This document shows, in pieces, positions 1 through 6,320 of a DNA stretch of 26,423 nucleotides. The notes beneath the pieces were generated by a model, which saw only the letters and a list, made by a program, of their open reading frames with translations, was not told the DNA's origin and did not search any database. Where the stretch lies: IMG/VR virus record IMGVR_UViG_3300009008_000211, positions 1 to 26,423 of that record; one strand, written 5' to 3'. The translations under genes were made by a program, and so were the position numbers. Position 1 is the stretch's first letter. Every line of letters starts with the position of its first letter. The DNA comes from a virus.

Positions 1-471
1 GTGACTAAACAAACCCCAAAAGAGCGTAACAAGGACCGCCTACCGCACCGGGAGCAAATCGACAGCGACCCGAAACCGGGCAGCGTTGACTATATCCTGT
101 CAATGGTGCAGGTGGAAGCCGAGAAGATCGACATCGCAAAGCACGCGTTCAATCAAGGGCTGATATCGTTCAGCCAGTACCACAAACTAACCAACAGCAT
201 CACCGATAACGTGGCGAAGATTACCCGGCTGGCCCGTGACCTCGCGGGGGAATATTCCCACCTTGGCGACATTCACGTTGAGCTCACCACCGCGCCGCAG
301 ATAGCACAGCCGCACGAAGATGGGAGCGTTGACCTGGAACCGCTAGAAGAAGTCACGTTCAACGGGAAGCAGTTCTACCAGTTCACAGATGACGAGGGCA
401 TGATCCGCTTGTTGCCCATTTACAACCATGAGGGGGGGGATGATGAAACCACCGACACAGGAAAAGACTAG
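1..471 (+). CDS. Hypothetical phage protein at window edge, possibly 5'-partial
   Basis: A 156-aa open frame begins with GTG at the first base of the window, so the true start could lie upstream. I do not recognise the family. The N-terminus is charged. Residues about 28-85 look helical, and the C-terminal third is strongly acidic (EGGDDETTDTGKD). It overlaps the next gene, whose start and G-rich ribosome-binding site lie inside its 3' end, which suggests translational coupling. It sits two genes upstream of a methyltransferase and three upstream of terL, a position where small terminase subunits occur, but no helix-turn-helix is evident, so no function is assigned. Confidence 0.7.
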   Translation: MTKQTPKERNKDRLPHREQIDSDPKPGSVDYILSMVQVEAEKIDIAKHAFNQGLISFSQYHKLTNSITDNVAKITRLARDLAGEYSHLGDIHVELTTAPQIAQPHEDGSVDLEPLEEVTFNGKQFYQFTDDEGMIRLLPIYNHEGGDDETTDTGKD

Positions 472-703
472 AGTACCGTGGAGCATGGTCAAGCGCCGCA
501 AGCCCGAAGAAGTCACCACCGTTGGCGATTACATCGAGATCGGCGGGGGCGTGTTCCGCGTCCACAAGTTGACCGGCAAAGATATCACCTTGCGATCCGT
601 GCCCGTGCCTGATGAGATGCAGAAGGTGATTGATGAGCGCAACTCGCAACCAGATGCGACTTACACACCAGAACCGCAACAACTCGCCACTGATGGCGAA
701 TAG
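443..703 (+). CDS. Hypothetical small phage protein
   Basis: The frame encodes about 86 aa from the ATG at 443. In-frame ATGs at 428 and 440 are alternatives. The run of eight G at 432-439 would act as the Shine-Dalgarno sequence for 443, which is why I prefer it. The N-terminus is basic. A central stretch (VGDYIEIGGGVFRVHKLTGK, then DITLRSV) looks like a compact beta domain, and the C-terminus is Pro/Gln-rich and probably disordered. I do not recognise a family. It overlaps the upstream gene and abuts the methyltransferase start (TAG directly followed by ATG), so it belongs to the same operon. Confidence 0.65.
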   Translation: MKPPTQEKTRVPWSMVKRRKPEEVTTVGDYIEIGGGVFRVHKLTGKDITLRSVPVPDEMQKVIDERNSQPDATYTPEPQQLATDGE

Positions 704-1771
704 ATGACTAGACACGAAACCATAGCAGACGGTGTTGACCTGTACCTTGGGGATTGCCGGGACGTGTTGCCGGAGCTAGAAGGCGTTGACGCCGTGGTGA
801 CTGATCCGCCGTATTTCAAGGTCAAGGGCGAGGCGTGGGACCGGCAATGGGACAAGCCCGCCGCTTTTGTGTCTTGGTTGGGCGGCATCGCTGACGAGTG
901 GCTGCGACTGCTCAAGGCTAACGGTTCCCTTTACTGTTTCGCTTCGTCACGCATGGCGGCGCATGTTGAGGTTGAACTATTTCGCCGCTTCAATGTGCTG
1001 AACCGGATTAGATGGGCAAAACCTAAGTTTGCAACCAAGGCAGAGATGTCTGACAAAGACGCATTACGGGCGTTCTTTCCTGCGTCCGAAGAGATCGTCT
1101 TCTGCGAACACTACGGAGCCGACAACGCAGCCAAGGGCGAGGCTGGATATATCGCCAAGTGCGATGAACTGCGCGGGTTCGTGTTTGAGCCACTGCGAAT
1201 GTACCTAAAAACAGAATTTGAGGCGCTCGGATGGAACGCCGATAAGCTAAACGAGATATGCGGTACCGCGTCAATGGCCGGGAGACATTACACGGCACGG
1301 TCGCAATGGTGCCTGCCGACCGCCGAGCACTACGCGAAGCTTCAAGAGGCAGCCAACGGACACTTGCGCCGTGAGTACGAAGACCTGCGCCGTGAGTACG
1401 AAGACCTGCGCCGTGAGTACGAAGACCTGCGCCGTGAGTACGAAGACCTGCGCCGCCCGTTCTTTGCCTCTGCTGATCGCCCCTACACGGACACATGGAC
1501 CTTTGACACGGTGAAGCCATACCCCGGCAAGCACCCATGCGAGAAACCGCAGGACATGCTGCGGCATATACTCAAGACAAGCACCCGCGACGGTGCGACC
1601 GTGCTTGACTGTTTTGCGGGCACAGCATCAACCGGCGTTGCCTGCGTCAAGATGAACCGCCGCTTCATCGGAATCGAAATGGAACCGCGCTACTTTGACA
1701 CAGCCTGCCAGCGGCTAGAGCAGGCAGTCAGACACCAACGCACCGCGCTACCGTTTGCGCCCAAAGGATAA
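704..1771 (+). CDS. DNA amino-methyltransferase (N6-adenine or N4-cytosine), beta-type motif order
   Basis: This 355-aa protein has the catalytic motif IV DPPY at residues 34-37, followed much later by the SAM-binding motif I region LDCFAGTASTG at 301-311. HPCEKP lies just before it (277-282) and GIEMEPRYF just after (323-331). This order, catalytic motif first and SAM motif last, is that of the beta class of exocyclic-amino methyltransferases. Residues about 105-270 would hold the target-recognition region. They include an array of four identical heptads (RREYEDL) at 222-249, probably a charged helix or coiled coil. No cognate restriction nuclease is adjacent, so it is best read as an orphan phage methylase that marks phage DNA against host restriction. 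Its target is unknown. It starts directly after the previous stop codon and ends 2 nt before terL. Confidence 0.93.
   Translation: MTRHETIADGVDLYLGDCRDVLPELEGVDAVVTDPPYFKVKGEAWDRQWDKPAAFVSWLGGIADEWLRLLKANGSLYCFASSRMAAHVEVELFRRFNVLNRIRWAKPKFATKAEMSDKDALRAFFPASEEIVFCEHYGADNAAKGEAGYIAKCDELRGFVFEPLRMYLKTEFEALGWNADKLNEICGTASMAGRHYTARSQWCLPTAEHYAKLQEAANGHLRREYEDLRREYEDLRREYEDLRREYEDLRRPFFASADRPYTDTWTFDTVKPYPGKHPCEKPQDMLRHILKTSTRDGATVLDCFAGTASTGVACVKMNRRFIGIEMEPRYFDTACQRLEQAVRHQRTALPFAPKG
1367..1455 (+). repeat. 21-bp tandem repeat, four exact copies, inside the methyltransferase gene
   Basis: Four identical 21-bp units occupy 1367-1387, 1388-1408, 1409-1429 and 1430-1450, followed by a 5-bp partial unit (CGCCG). 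Each unit encodes one heptad, RREYEDL, so the frame survives gain or loss of units. Exact identity at synonymous positions indicates recent expansion or continuing homogenisation. Confidence 0.97.
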
Positions 1772-1773
1772 CC

Positions 1774-3147
1774 TTGCCACCCAACCACATAACCCGCGCC
1801 CGCATCGTCTACCCTATCCACGAACGTACACGGTTCTGCGGTGCCCTGCCCTACCAGCAACAAATGCACGCCAGCGAGCATCAAGTGCGCTTGTTGCAAT
1901 GGGGCGTGGGTACGGGCAAGACACAATGGGGCAGCGTGGAAGCCCTTGTCAATATGGCACGCTTTCCCGGCAAGTATGGCCTGATCGTTGCGCCGACTTA
2001 CCGGATGCTCAAAGATGCCACCATACCCAAGATCCAGATGACCCTTGACGCGTTCCGCAAGGTCAACGGGTTCTCACTGGTTCAGCACTGGCACAAATCC
2101 GACATGATTCTAACCGTGTTGGGCGGCGGCGAGGTGCGGCTACGTTCCAGCGATGACCCCGACAAGATCCGTGGGCCTGATTACGCGTGGGCGTGGTTTG
2201 ACGAAGCCTCGATGATGATGAACCAGGATATGATATGGGATATCACAACCAGCCGTATGCGTGCCGTCGCTGACCCCCGCATATGGATCACCACCACGCC
2301 CCGCGGCAATGATGGAATGTTGCGCATGGTCCATGAGCAAATCGCCGCTGGCAACCCGCACTACTGCTATTCACAGGTGCCCACGTTCCAAAACATACTA
2401 CTGCCGCCCGGTTACTGTGACCGGATGAAGGAAGAGTATAGCGAGGACTTCTACAGGCAGGAAGTGTTGGCCGAGATCGTTGAAGGTTCCGGCACCGTGT
2501 TTGGGCGCATGTTCAGCCGTACAACGCATATGGTTGAGTTTGACCTTGCTAGGGAAGTGCGCCGCAAGTCTGACGCGTGGGACATCTACGTTTCGATAGA
2601 TTGGGGTGACGTTTACAATCACGCAATCTATGTGGCACACCACCGCGAGAAAGAGCTTGATTTCGTGTTTGGTGAGTTGCTAAAGGACAACGGGACCATT
2701 GACCAGTTCCGCGAAGAGTTGGCTGAAGATGTGCGCAAGTTCCCGAAGATGCCCAAGCAGATCTTCACCGACCCCACCGGGCAATCCTACAACGGCAAGT
2801 TGCGCAAGCTGCTCAAGTACAAGGTTCCCGTCAACTACGATTGGCGAACCAACGTGCGGGATATCGCCTTTGGGGTTGAGTTGTGCAAGCGCCGCTTACT
2901 TTCCGCCAACGGTAAGAAGCGAACGCTTTTCGCTGCCAACCTTCTGCGCCAGCCTCAGAATAGGGGTAAAGGAAGGGGGATCATCCTGTCGCTTGAGAAC
3001 TACAAATATCAGTCTAGCCGTGATGGGTTTGCGTGGCGGGATAAGTTCGTGGATGATTCGTGGCATAATCACGCGGTAGATGCGTGGCGGTATTACATCA
3101 TAAATCGCTACAAGGACTCACCGGGGCGGGGGCAGTTGTACGTGTAG
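1774..3147 (+). CDS. terL: Terminase large subunit (packaging ATPase/nuclease)
   Basis: This 457-aa protein is a complete large terminase, the motor that pumps DNA into the prohead and cuts concatemers. The ATPase half shows Walker A GVGTGKT at residues 44-50, Walker B ending in WFDEAS at about 141-146, and the coupling motif TTTP at 173-176. The nuclease half has an RNase-H-like fold. Its first acidic site is in SIDWGD (D276), a second candidate is in FTDPTG (D333), and a third is in the C-terminal NHAVDAWRY segment. The start is TTG at 1774, with AAAGGA at 1763-1768 as ribosome-binding site, directly after the methyltransferase stop. The last 170 codons (2638-3147) have a second copy at 5353-5862. 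Confidence 0.96.
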   Translation: MPPNHITRARIVYPIHERTRFCGALPYQQQMHASEHQVRLLQWGVGTGKTQWGSVEALVNMARFPGKYGLIVAPTYRMLKDATIPKIQMTLDAFRKVNGFSLVQHWHKSDMILTVLGGGEVRLRSSDDPDKIRGPDYAWAWFDEASMMMNQDMIWDITTSRMRAVADPRIWITTTPRGNDGMLRMVHEQIAAGNPHYCYSQVPTFQNILLPPGYCDRMKEEYSEDFYRQEVLAEIVEGSGTVFGRMFSRTTHMVEFDLAREVRRKSDAWDIYVSIDWGDVYNHAIYVAHHREKELDFVFGELLKDNGTIDQFREELAEDVRKFPKMPKQIFTDPTGQSYNGKLRKLLKYKVPVNYDWRTNVRDIAFGVELCKRRLLSANGKKRTLFAANLLRQPQNRGKGRGIILSLENYKYQSSRDGFAWRDKFVDDSWHNHAVDAWRYYIINRYKDSPGRGQLYV

Positions 3148-3363
3148 GTTTTCCATTTCTTTCCGCGCAAAACGTAATGATTCCGGACGCTTGTGCGATG
3201 TTGGCGTGACTTCCGTGTTTGCTGGATCGTGGGTCAACAAAAAAACACAGGACACGCAAAAACTTGCGCCCAAAACCGCAATGATTCCGCTGGCTTATGG
3301 CGTGCCGGAAACTTTCTTCGAGAGAAGCGCCACTTTTTGCTATTTTTCTGATACAATAAGACC
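3148..3363. other. Intergenic region between terL and the HNH gene
   Basis: These 216 bases hold no convincing gene. They contain an imperfect direct repeat with the core AATGATTCCG at 3176-3185 and 3280-3289. The core is preceded by AAAACG or AAAACCG and followed three bases later by GCTT. They also contain the 11-mer AAAAACTTGCG at 3258-3268, which recurs in the other two large gaps, and an extended -10 promoter candidate at the right edge. No terminator hairpin with a U-tract is evident after terL. Confidence 0.6.
3349..3357 (+). promoter_or_regulatory. Extended -10 promoter candidate before the HNH gene
   Basis: TGATACAAT matches an extended -10 element (TGn followed by TACAAT, five of six to TATAAT). 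No recognisable -35 lies 16-18 bp upstream. The expected transcription start, 6-7 nt downstream, falls on or next to the ATG at 3364, so the mRNA may be leaderless. Confidence 0.4.
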
Positions 3364-3780
3364 ATGGAAAAGGGAAAGAAAACAAGCCGAAACGAAACCT
3401 GGGCCGGGATGAACTGGATTCGCCAGGACAAGCGGCTGGCGATCTACTTGCGCGACGGCTGCGCCTGTATGTACTGCGGATCTGGGATCGAAGACGGCGT
3501 AACCTTGACACTCGATCACGTCAAGCCGCACAGCAAAGGCGGCAGCAACAGTGAACGCAATCTTGTTACCTGTTGCGCCAAATGCAACAGCACGCGCGGC
3601 AATCGCCCGGTGAGAGACTTCGCCGCCGCTGTTGCTGGCTATGTCAACCACGGCGTCACTGGCGAAGGCATCTTGGCCACGATTCGCAGCAACACCAGAA
3701 AGAGCCTTCGTCCCTACCGGGCGGAAGCAAAAGAACTAATCGCCCGCCGCGGTTCTGCGGCCAAGGCGTTACACCAGTAA
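3364..3780 (+). CDS. HNH endonuclease
   Basis: This 138-aa protein has a classic zinc-supported HNH motif. The first pair is C35-x2-C38 (CMYC), then LDHVKPHSKGG with the catalytic D51-H52, an Asn at 66, and the second pair C71-x2-C74 (CAKC) followed by N75. Such enzymes nick or cut DNA. Next to terminase genes they either assist packaging, as in HK97-like phages, or act as free-standing homing endonucleases. Its position between intact terL and the duplicated terL fragment is compatible with a mobile homing gene. The start could be 3364 (possibly leaderless) or ATG 3409, which gives MNWIRQDKRLAIYLRDG, a beginning more typical of the family. Its substrate is unknown. Confidence 0.92.
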   Translation: MEKGKKTSRNETWAGMNWIRQDKRLAIYLRDGCACMYCGSGIEDGVTLTLDHVKPHSKGGSNSERNLVTCCAKCNSTRGNRPVRDFAAAVAGYVNHGVTGEGILATIRSNTRKSLRPYRAEAKELIARRGSAAKALHQ

Positions 3781-3784
3781 ACCT

Positions 3785-4173
3785 AGCGCCGCCGGGGGCC
3801 TTGTACCCGTGGGAGGGAATCATGCAGAAATGGACAGATGAGCACAGCATCGGCGTTGGCGTAAACGTGGGCTTTCTTATCGAATCTTCGCACGACTTCA
3901 AAAGCGGATCGCGGTGGCACTTGTCCGATCGCGCAGCGCGCGCCAACATGAGCGGCGAAGAACGCTCGTCCGGTTGGTGCGGAACCACGGACAATGTCGC
4001 ACTTTACGCGCACGGTGTAGGGCGCATCGTCCGCACCGCTAATAACGGGCGCGTGCTGCTGAAGCAGCTCACAGGGGAGGAAGCGCGGGCGGCTTATCTG
4101 GATCTGGGGCATCCTGACCTTGCAGACGAAGACCCCAATTGCTAAACACCCAACGGCCAGCCGGGGCCTTGTA
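3785..4173. repeat. Paired intercistronic leader repeats
   Basis: The gaps before the 107-aa gene (about 3778-3822) and the PLD-like gene (about 4143-4192) share a leader. Each begins at the upstream TAA stop with TAAAC and then carries GCCGGGGGCCTTGTA (about 3791-3804) or GCCGGGGCCTTGTA (about 4160-4173). A run-of-G Shine-Dalgarno and ATG follow within about 20-25 nt. The shared part covers roughly 25-30 nt with small gaps. Confidence 0.6.
3822..4145 (+). CDS. Hypothetical phage protein, 107 aa
   Basis: The ATG at 3822 follows GGGAGGG at 3811-3817, a good ribosome-binding site with 4-5 nt spacing, so I prefer it to longer versions of the frame. The product starts MQKWTDEHSIGVGVNVGFLI and ends with an acidic tail (HPDLADEDPNC). 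Two Cys and several Trp residues are present, with no metal-binding pattern, membrane segment or signal peptide. I do not recognise the family. It lies in a rightward accessory operon (HNH, this gene, PLD-like, HTH-like). Its leader resembles that of the next gene. Confidence 0.6.
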   Translation: MQKWTDEHSIGVGVNVGFLIESSHDFKSGSRWHLSDRAARANMSGEERSSGWCGTTDNVALYAHGVGRIVRTANNGRVLLKQLTGEEARAAYLDLGHPDLADEDPNC

Positions 4174-4191
4174 TCGGCAAGGGGGGGGCAA

Positions 4192-4851
4192 ATGAAACCA
4201 CGAAGCAATCCGCTTTTTGCGCACCGCGTCCGCGACCCGCGCATTGACGCTACCAAACTAGCAGACGCGACGCACTTGCAAGGACAGGAGCGCCGGGACT
4301 TTGTGCGGCGCTTCTGTCGGGGGCAGACGGCAAAGGAGGCGATCGCAGACTGGCGACCGCCGCTGTCAATGTTCGGGTTTACTAAGGGCCAGTTTTCATT
4401 GTCCGATCTGCTTGACGCAGTGCTTGACAAGATCGGCCCGGCGGCGCTGGACGTTTCTACATGGACAGCCGGTCACGCCGACATTAGGCACCTTGATAAG
4501 TTGTTACACAGTGGGCGCATCGCCAATCTGCGTCTTTTGGTTGACGGCAGTTTCGCACAGCGCCAGCCGCAGATCCTGAAGTCGGCGGTTGACCGCTTTG
4601 GCAACGAGTCTATCCGCGTCTGCAACAATCACGCAAAATTCATGCTTCTGCGGAACGACGCCGCAAGCGTGGCGATCAAGACCTCGATGAACCTGAATTA
4701 CAATCCGCGCTTTGAGGACTTTGACATAACTTGCGATCCTGGCCTGTGCGACTTCTTGCAGGAAGTTGTTGGCGACCTGTGGGAGCAAGCGCGGGGCAAC
4801 CTGACAAAGAAGGCAGCAATGGAAGCCTTCGGAGGGCAAATAAATGGATGA
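4192..4851 (+). CDS. Phospholipase-D-fold (HKD) family phage protein
   Basis: The ATG at 4192 is preceded by eight G (4181-4188), giving a 219-aa product. The C-terminal half has the single HKD-type signature NNHAKFMLL (H147, K149), followed by SMNLNYNPRFEDFD with conserved-looking Asn residues at 167 and 169 and acidic E175. The strand LRLLVDGSF precedes it (113-121). Proteins with one HxK motif usually dimerise to form the active site; known members are endonucleases or phosphodiesterases. Phage homologues with an HAK...NLNxNPRxExF pattern occur near terminase genes, but their function is not established to my knowledge. The last bases overlap the next gene. There is no signal peptide, so it is cytoplasmic. 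Confidence 0.75.
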   Translation: MKPRSNPLFAHRVRDPRIDATKLADATHLQGQERRDFVRRFCRGQTAKEAIADWRPPLSMFGFTKGQFSLSDLLDAVLDKIGPAALDVSTWTAGHADIRHLDKLLHSGRIANLRLLVDGSFAQRQPQILKSAVDRFGNESIRVCNNHAKFMLLRNDAASVAIKTSMNLNYNPRFEDFDITCDPGLCDFLQEVVGDLWEQARGNLTKKAAMEAFGGQING

Positions 4852-5128
4852 CCTGCACGCGGTTGTTATTGGCTTTGTTGTGGACGGGAATACCCGCGGC
4901 GATATTGTAGAGTGGTTGGCCAAAAAACGCACTGACTGCAAAGACCCAGGCAAGGCATTTGATGCGGCGTGCGATGCGATCCGCAAGTCTTATCTGGAAC
5001 TCCATGGACACTATCACCCGTGGGTTGTCGTGGGGCTAAAAGAGCTTTATCGGCGCTGCGTTGAGATTGGCGACCACAAGACTGCGGCGGGGATTCTGAA
5101 GGACATCTACAAGTTGACGCCACGATAA
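4844..5128 (+). CDS. HTH-like small protein, candidate small terminase subunit
   Basis: The start ATG at 4844 overlaps the upstream stop by 8 nt and has GGAGGG about 7 nt before it. The 94-aa product has an N-terminal segment FVVDGNTRGDIVEWLAKK that could form a helix-turn-helix. The C-terminal helices (LKELYRRCVEIGDHKTAAGI, then LKDIYKL) resemble the LYxxAxExGDxxxA pattern common in phage small terminase and related DNA-binding proteins. Supporting context: the fragment at 5353-5862 downstream is a terL remnant, so an ancestral small-to-large terminase order is plausible. The family call is tentative. Repeat A begins only a few bases after its stop codon. Confidence 0.5.
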   Translation: MDDLHAVVIGFVVDGNTRGDIVEWLAKKRTDCKDPGKAFDAACDAIRKSYLELHGHYHPWVVVGLKELYRRCVEIGDHKTAAGILKDIYKLTPR

Positions 5129-5358
5129 CCAACCCAACGCTTGAAGCGCGGGTGTCTAAGTTTGCCGGACTTGAACCGACCGTTACAGGTTGCCGCGAAC
5201 TTTCGCCCAAGGTTCCGATCTTCGTAGCACGTCAACTCCATCCTGGTATCATCGTCAAGCCCGCCAACCAGCGTGCGTGACCCATCGTCAGCCTCACCAA
5301 TGATACTCTTCACCATGCCCCCGTACCGTTCACTGTCTGACGTGGTATAGCCCACCAC
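5107..5358 (-). pseudogene. Truncated copy of the 117-aa leftward gene
   Basis: Reading leftward, this frame starts at GTG codons matching the second VV of MMVVGYTTSDSERYGG in the intact gene at 5967-6320. It then follows that gene closely to HPRFKRW and diverges at the end (VGYRGVNL). It lacks the first 23 or so residues, including the real ATG and ribosome-binding site, because terL-fragment sequence replaces them at 5359 onward. At DNA level this is repeat A (5133-5358), with 11 mismatches and no indels against repeat B. It is most likely not expressed. Confidence 0.85.
5133..5358. repeat. 226-bp direct repeat, copy A
   Basis: The copy runs from CCCAACGCTTGAAGCG to GGTATAGCCCACCAC. It aligns without gaps to 6023-6248 at a constant offset of 890 bp; I count 11 mismatches (about 95% identity). 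It directly abuts the terL fragment on its right, at the shared bases CCACCAC. Confidence 0.95.
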
Positions 5359-5862
5359 AAGGAAACTGACATTGATTTTGTTTTTGGTGAATGGCTACAG
5401 GACAACGGACACATTGATCAGTTCAGAGAAAACCTAGCAGAAGAGGTCCGCAAGTTCCCGAAGCCGCCAAGGTGCGTTTACACTGATCCCACTGGATCGC
5501 AGTACAACTACAAGTTGAAGCAGCTCATGCGGGGTAGGATTCCGATTCACTACGATTGGCGCACCAACGTGCGAGATATCGCTTTTGGGGTTGAGTTGTG
5601 TAAGCGCCGCTTACTTTCAGCCAACGGTAAGAAGCGAACGCTTTTTGCTGCCAACCTTCTGCGTCAGCCTCAGAACAGGGGTAAGGGTAGGGGTATCATC
5701 CTGTCGCTGGAAAACTACAAGTACCAGTCTAGCCGTGATGGGTTTGCGTGGCGGGATAAGTTCGTTGATGATTCGTGGCACAATCACGCGGTTGATGCGT
5801 GGCGATATTACATCATCAATCGCTACAAGGACTCGCCGGGGCGGGGCCAGTTGTATGTGTAA
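5353..5862 (+). pseudogene. 5'-truncated second copy of terL (C-terminal nuclease half)
   Basis: These 510 bp align without gaps to the last 170 codons of intact terL (2638-3147). The reading frame is open but begins inside the gene at HHKETDIDFVF. A TGA lies in frame at 5338-5340, and the first plausible start is an internal TTG at 5515. The ATPase domain and the first nuclease Asp (D276 equivalent) are missing, so it cannot be a working terminase. Its first 67 residues differ from terL at about 26 positions. From DWRTNV to the stop the protein is identical, with 24 synonymous base changes in 309. It looks like a relic or recombination donor rather than a functional gene, though a short C-terminal product of 115 aa cannot be excluded. 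Confidence 0.9.
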
Positions 5863-6010
5863 GTTCCCCCAATGCCAGCCATAGTTCAACTATAGCGTCA
5901 CTTACTTCCCCGACATGGTGTAGGTTTGCTGTGCGATCAACGATCCGCTGCTTGACCTGTAGAACTTCATCTCCTGTCAACTCTCTGCCGTTCTGAATAA
6001 ACACTCCCAT
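5816..6010 (-). CDS. Hypothetical small protein, last gene of the leftward operon
   Basis: A leftward ATG at 6010 has GGGGAG a few bases upstream, a good ribosome-binding site. It overlaps the end of the 117-aa gene by 44 nt. The product is 64 aa, starting MGVFIQNGRELTGDEVLQVK, with a predicted amphipathic helix through IVDRTANLHHVGEVSDAIVE. Its last 15 or so codons are read antisense from the 3' end of the terL fragment, so the C-terminus may have been created by the junction. I do not recognise a family. Confidence 0.5.
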   Translation of the reverse strand: MGVFIQNGRELTGDEVLQVKQRIVDRTANLHHVGEVSDAIVELWLALGELTHTTGPAPASPCSD

Positions 6011-6320
6011 CACTCTCCCCTTCCCAACGCTTGAAGCGCGGGTGCCTAAGTTTGCCGGACTTGAACCGACCGTTACAGGTTGCCTCGAACTTTCGCCCAA
6101 GGTTCCGATCTTCGTAGCACGTCAACTCCATCCTGGTTTCATCGTCAAGCCCGCCAACTAGCGTGCGTGACCCATCGCTTGCCTCACCGATGATACTCTT
6201 CACCATGCCCCCATACCGTTCGCTGTCTGACGTGGTATAGCCAACCACCATCATCGGCACAATGTCGCAATCGTCCGGCATGGCATCGCAGTCGATGTAG
6301 TTGCTTCGCTCAATTTTCAT
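5967..6320 (-). CDS. Hypothetical phage protein, 117 aa
   Basis: The leftward ATG at 6320 has AGGGGGC upstream and overlaps the end of the XRE gene by 11 nt, which supports translation in the same operon. The N-terminus is Asp/Cys-rich (IDCDAMPDDCD), followed by MMVVGYTTSDSERYGGMVKS, an acidic middle (GGLDDETRMELTCYED) and a basic tail (KSGKLRHPRFKRW). No domain is recognised. It may be a small regulatory or host-takeover protein, but that is only a guess from position. A truncated, about 95% identical copy lies at 5107-5358. Confidence 0.65.
   Translation of the reverse strand: MKIERSNYIDCDAMPDDCDIVPMMVVGYTTSDSERYGGMVKSIIGEASDGSRTLVGGLDDETRMELTCYEDRNLGRKFEATCNGRFKSGKLRHPRFKRWEGESDGSVYSERQRVDRR
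6023..6248. repeat. 226-bp direct repeat, copy B
   Basis: This partner of 5133-5358 lies within the intact 117-aa leftward gene. It continues beyond the repeat on both sides as coherent gene sequence, so B looks like the ancestral location and A the derived one. Confidence 0.95.

Noticed and set aside
1367-1450. Tandem repeat considered as a CRISPR array
   Set aside because: The units are contiguous with no spacers and encode an in-frame heptad.
1023-1538. Antisense frame with GLRTHGA repeats
   Set aside because: Its repeats are simply the complement of the 21-bp repeat in the methyltransferase gene.
3793-3818. G-rich stretch as a possible G-quadruplex
   Set aside because: Only three G-tracts of three or more occur within loop distance, one short of the canonical motif.
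3783-4430. Antisense frame of 215 aa opposite the 107-aa and PLD-like genes
   Set aside because: The sense strand has two genes with good ribosome-binding sites and a recognisable HKD motif; the antisense product resembles nothing.
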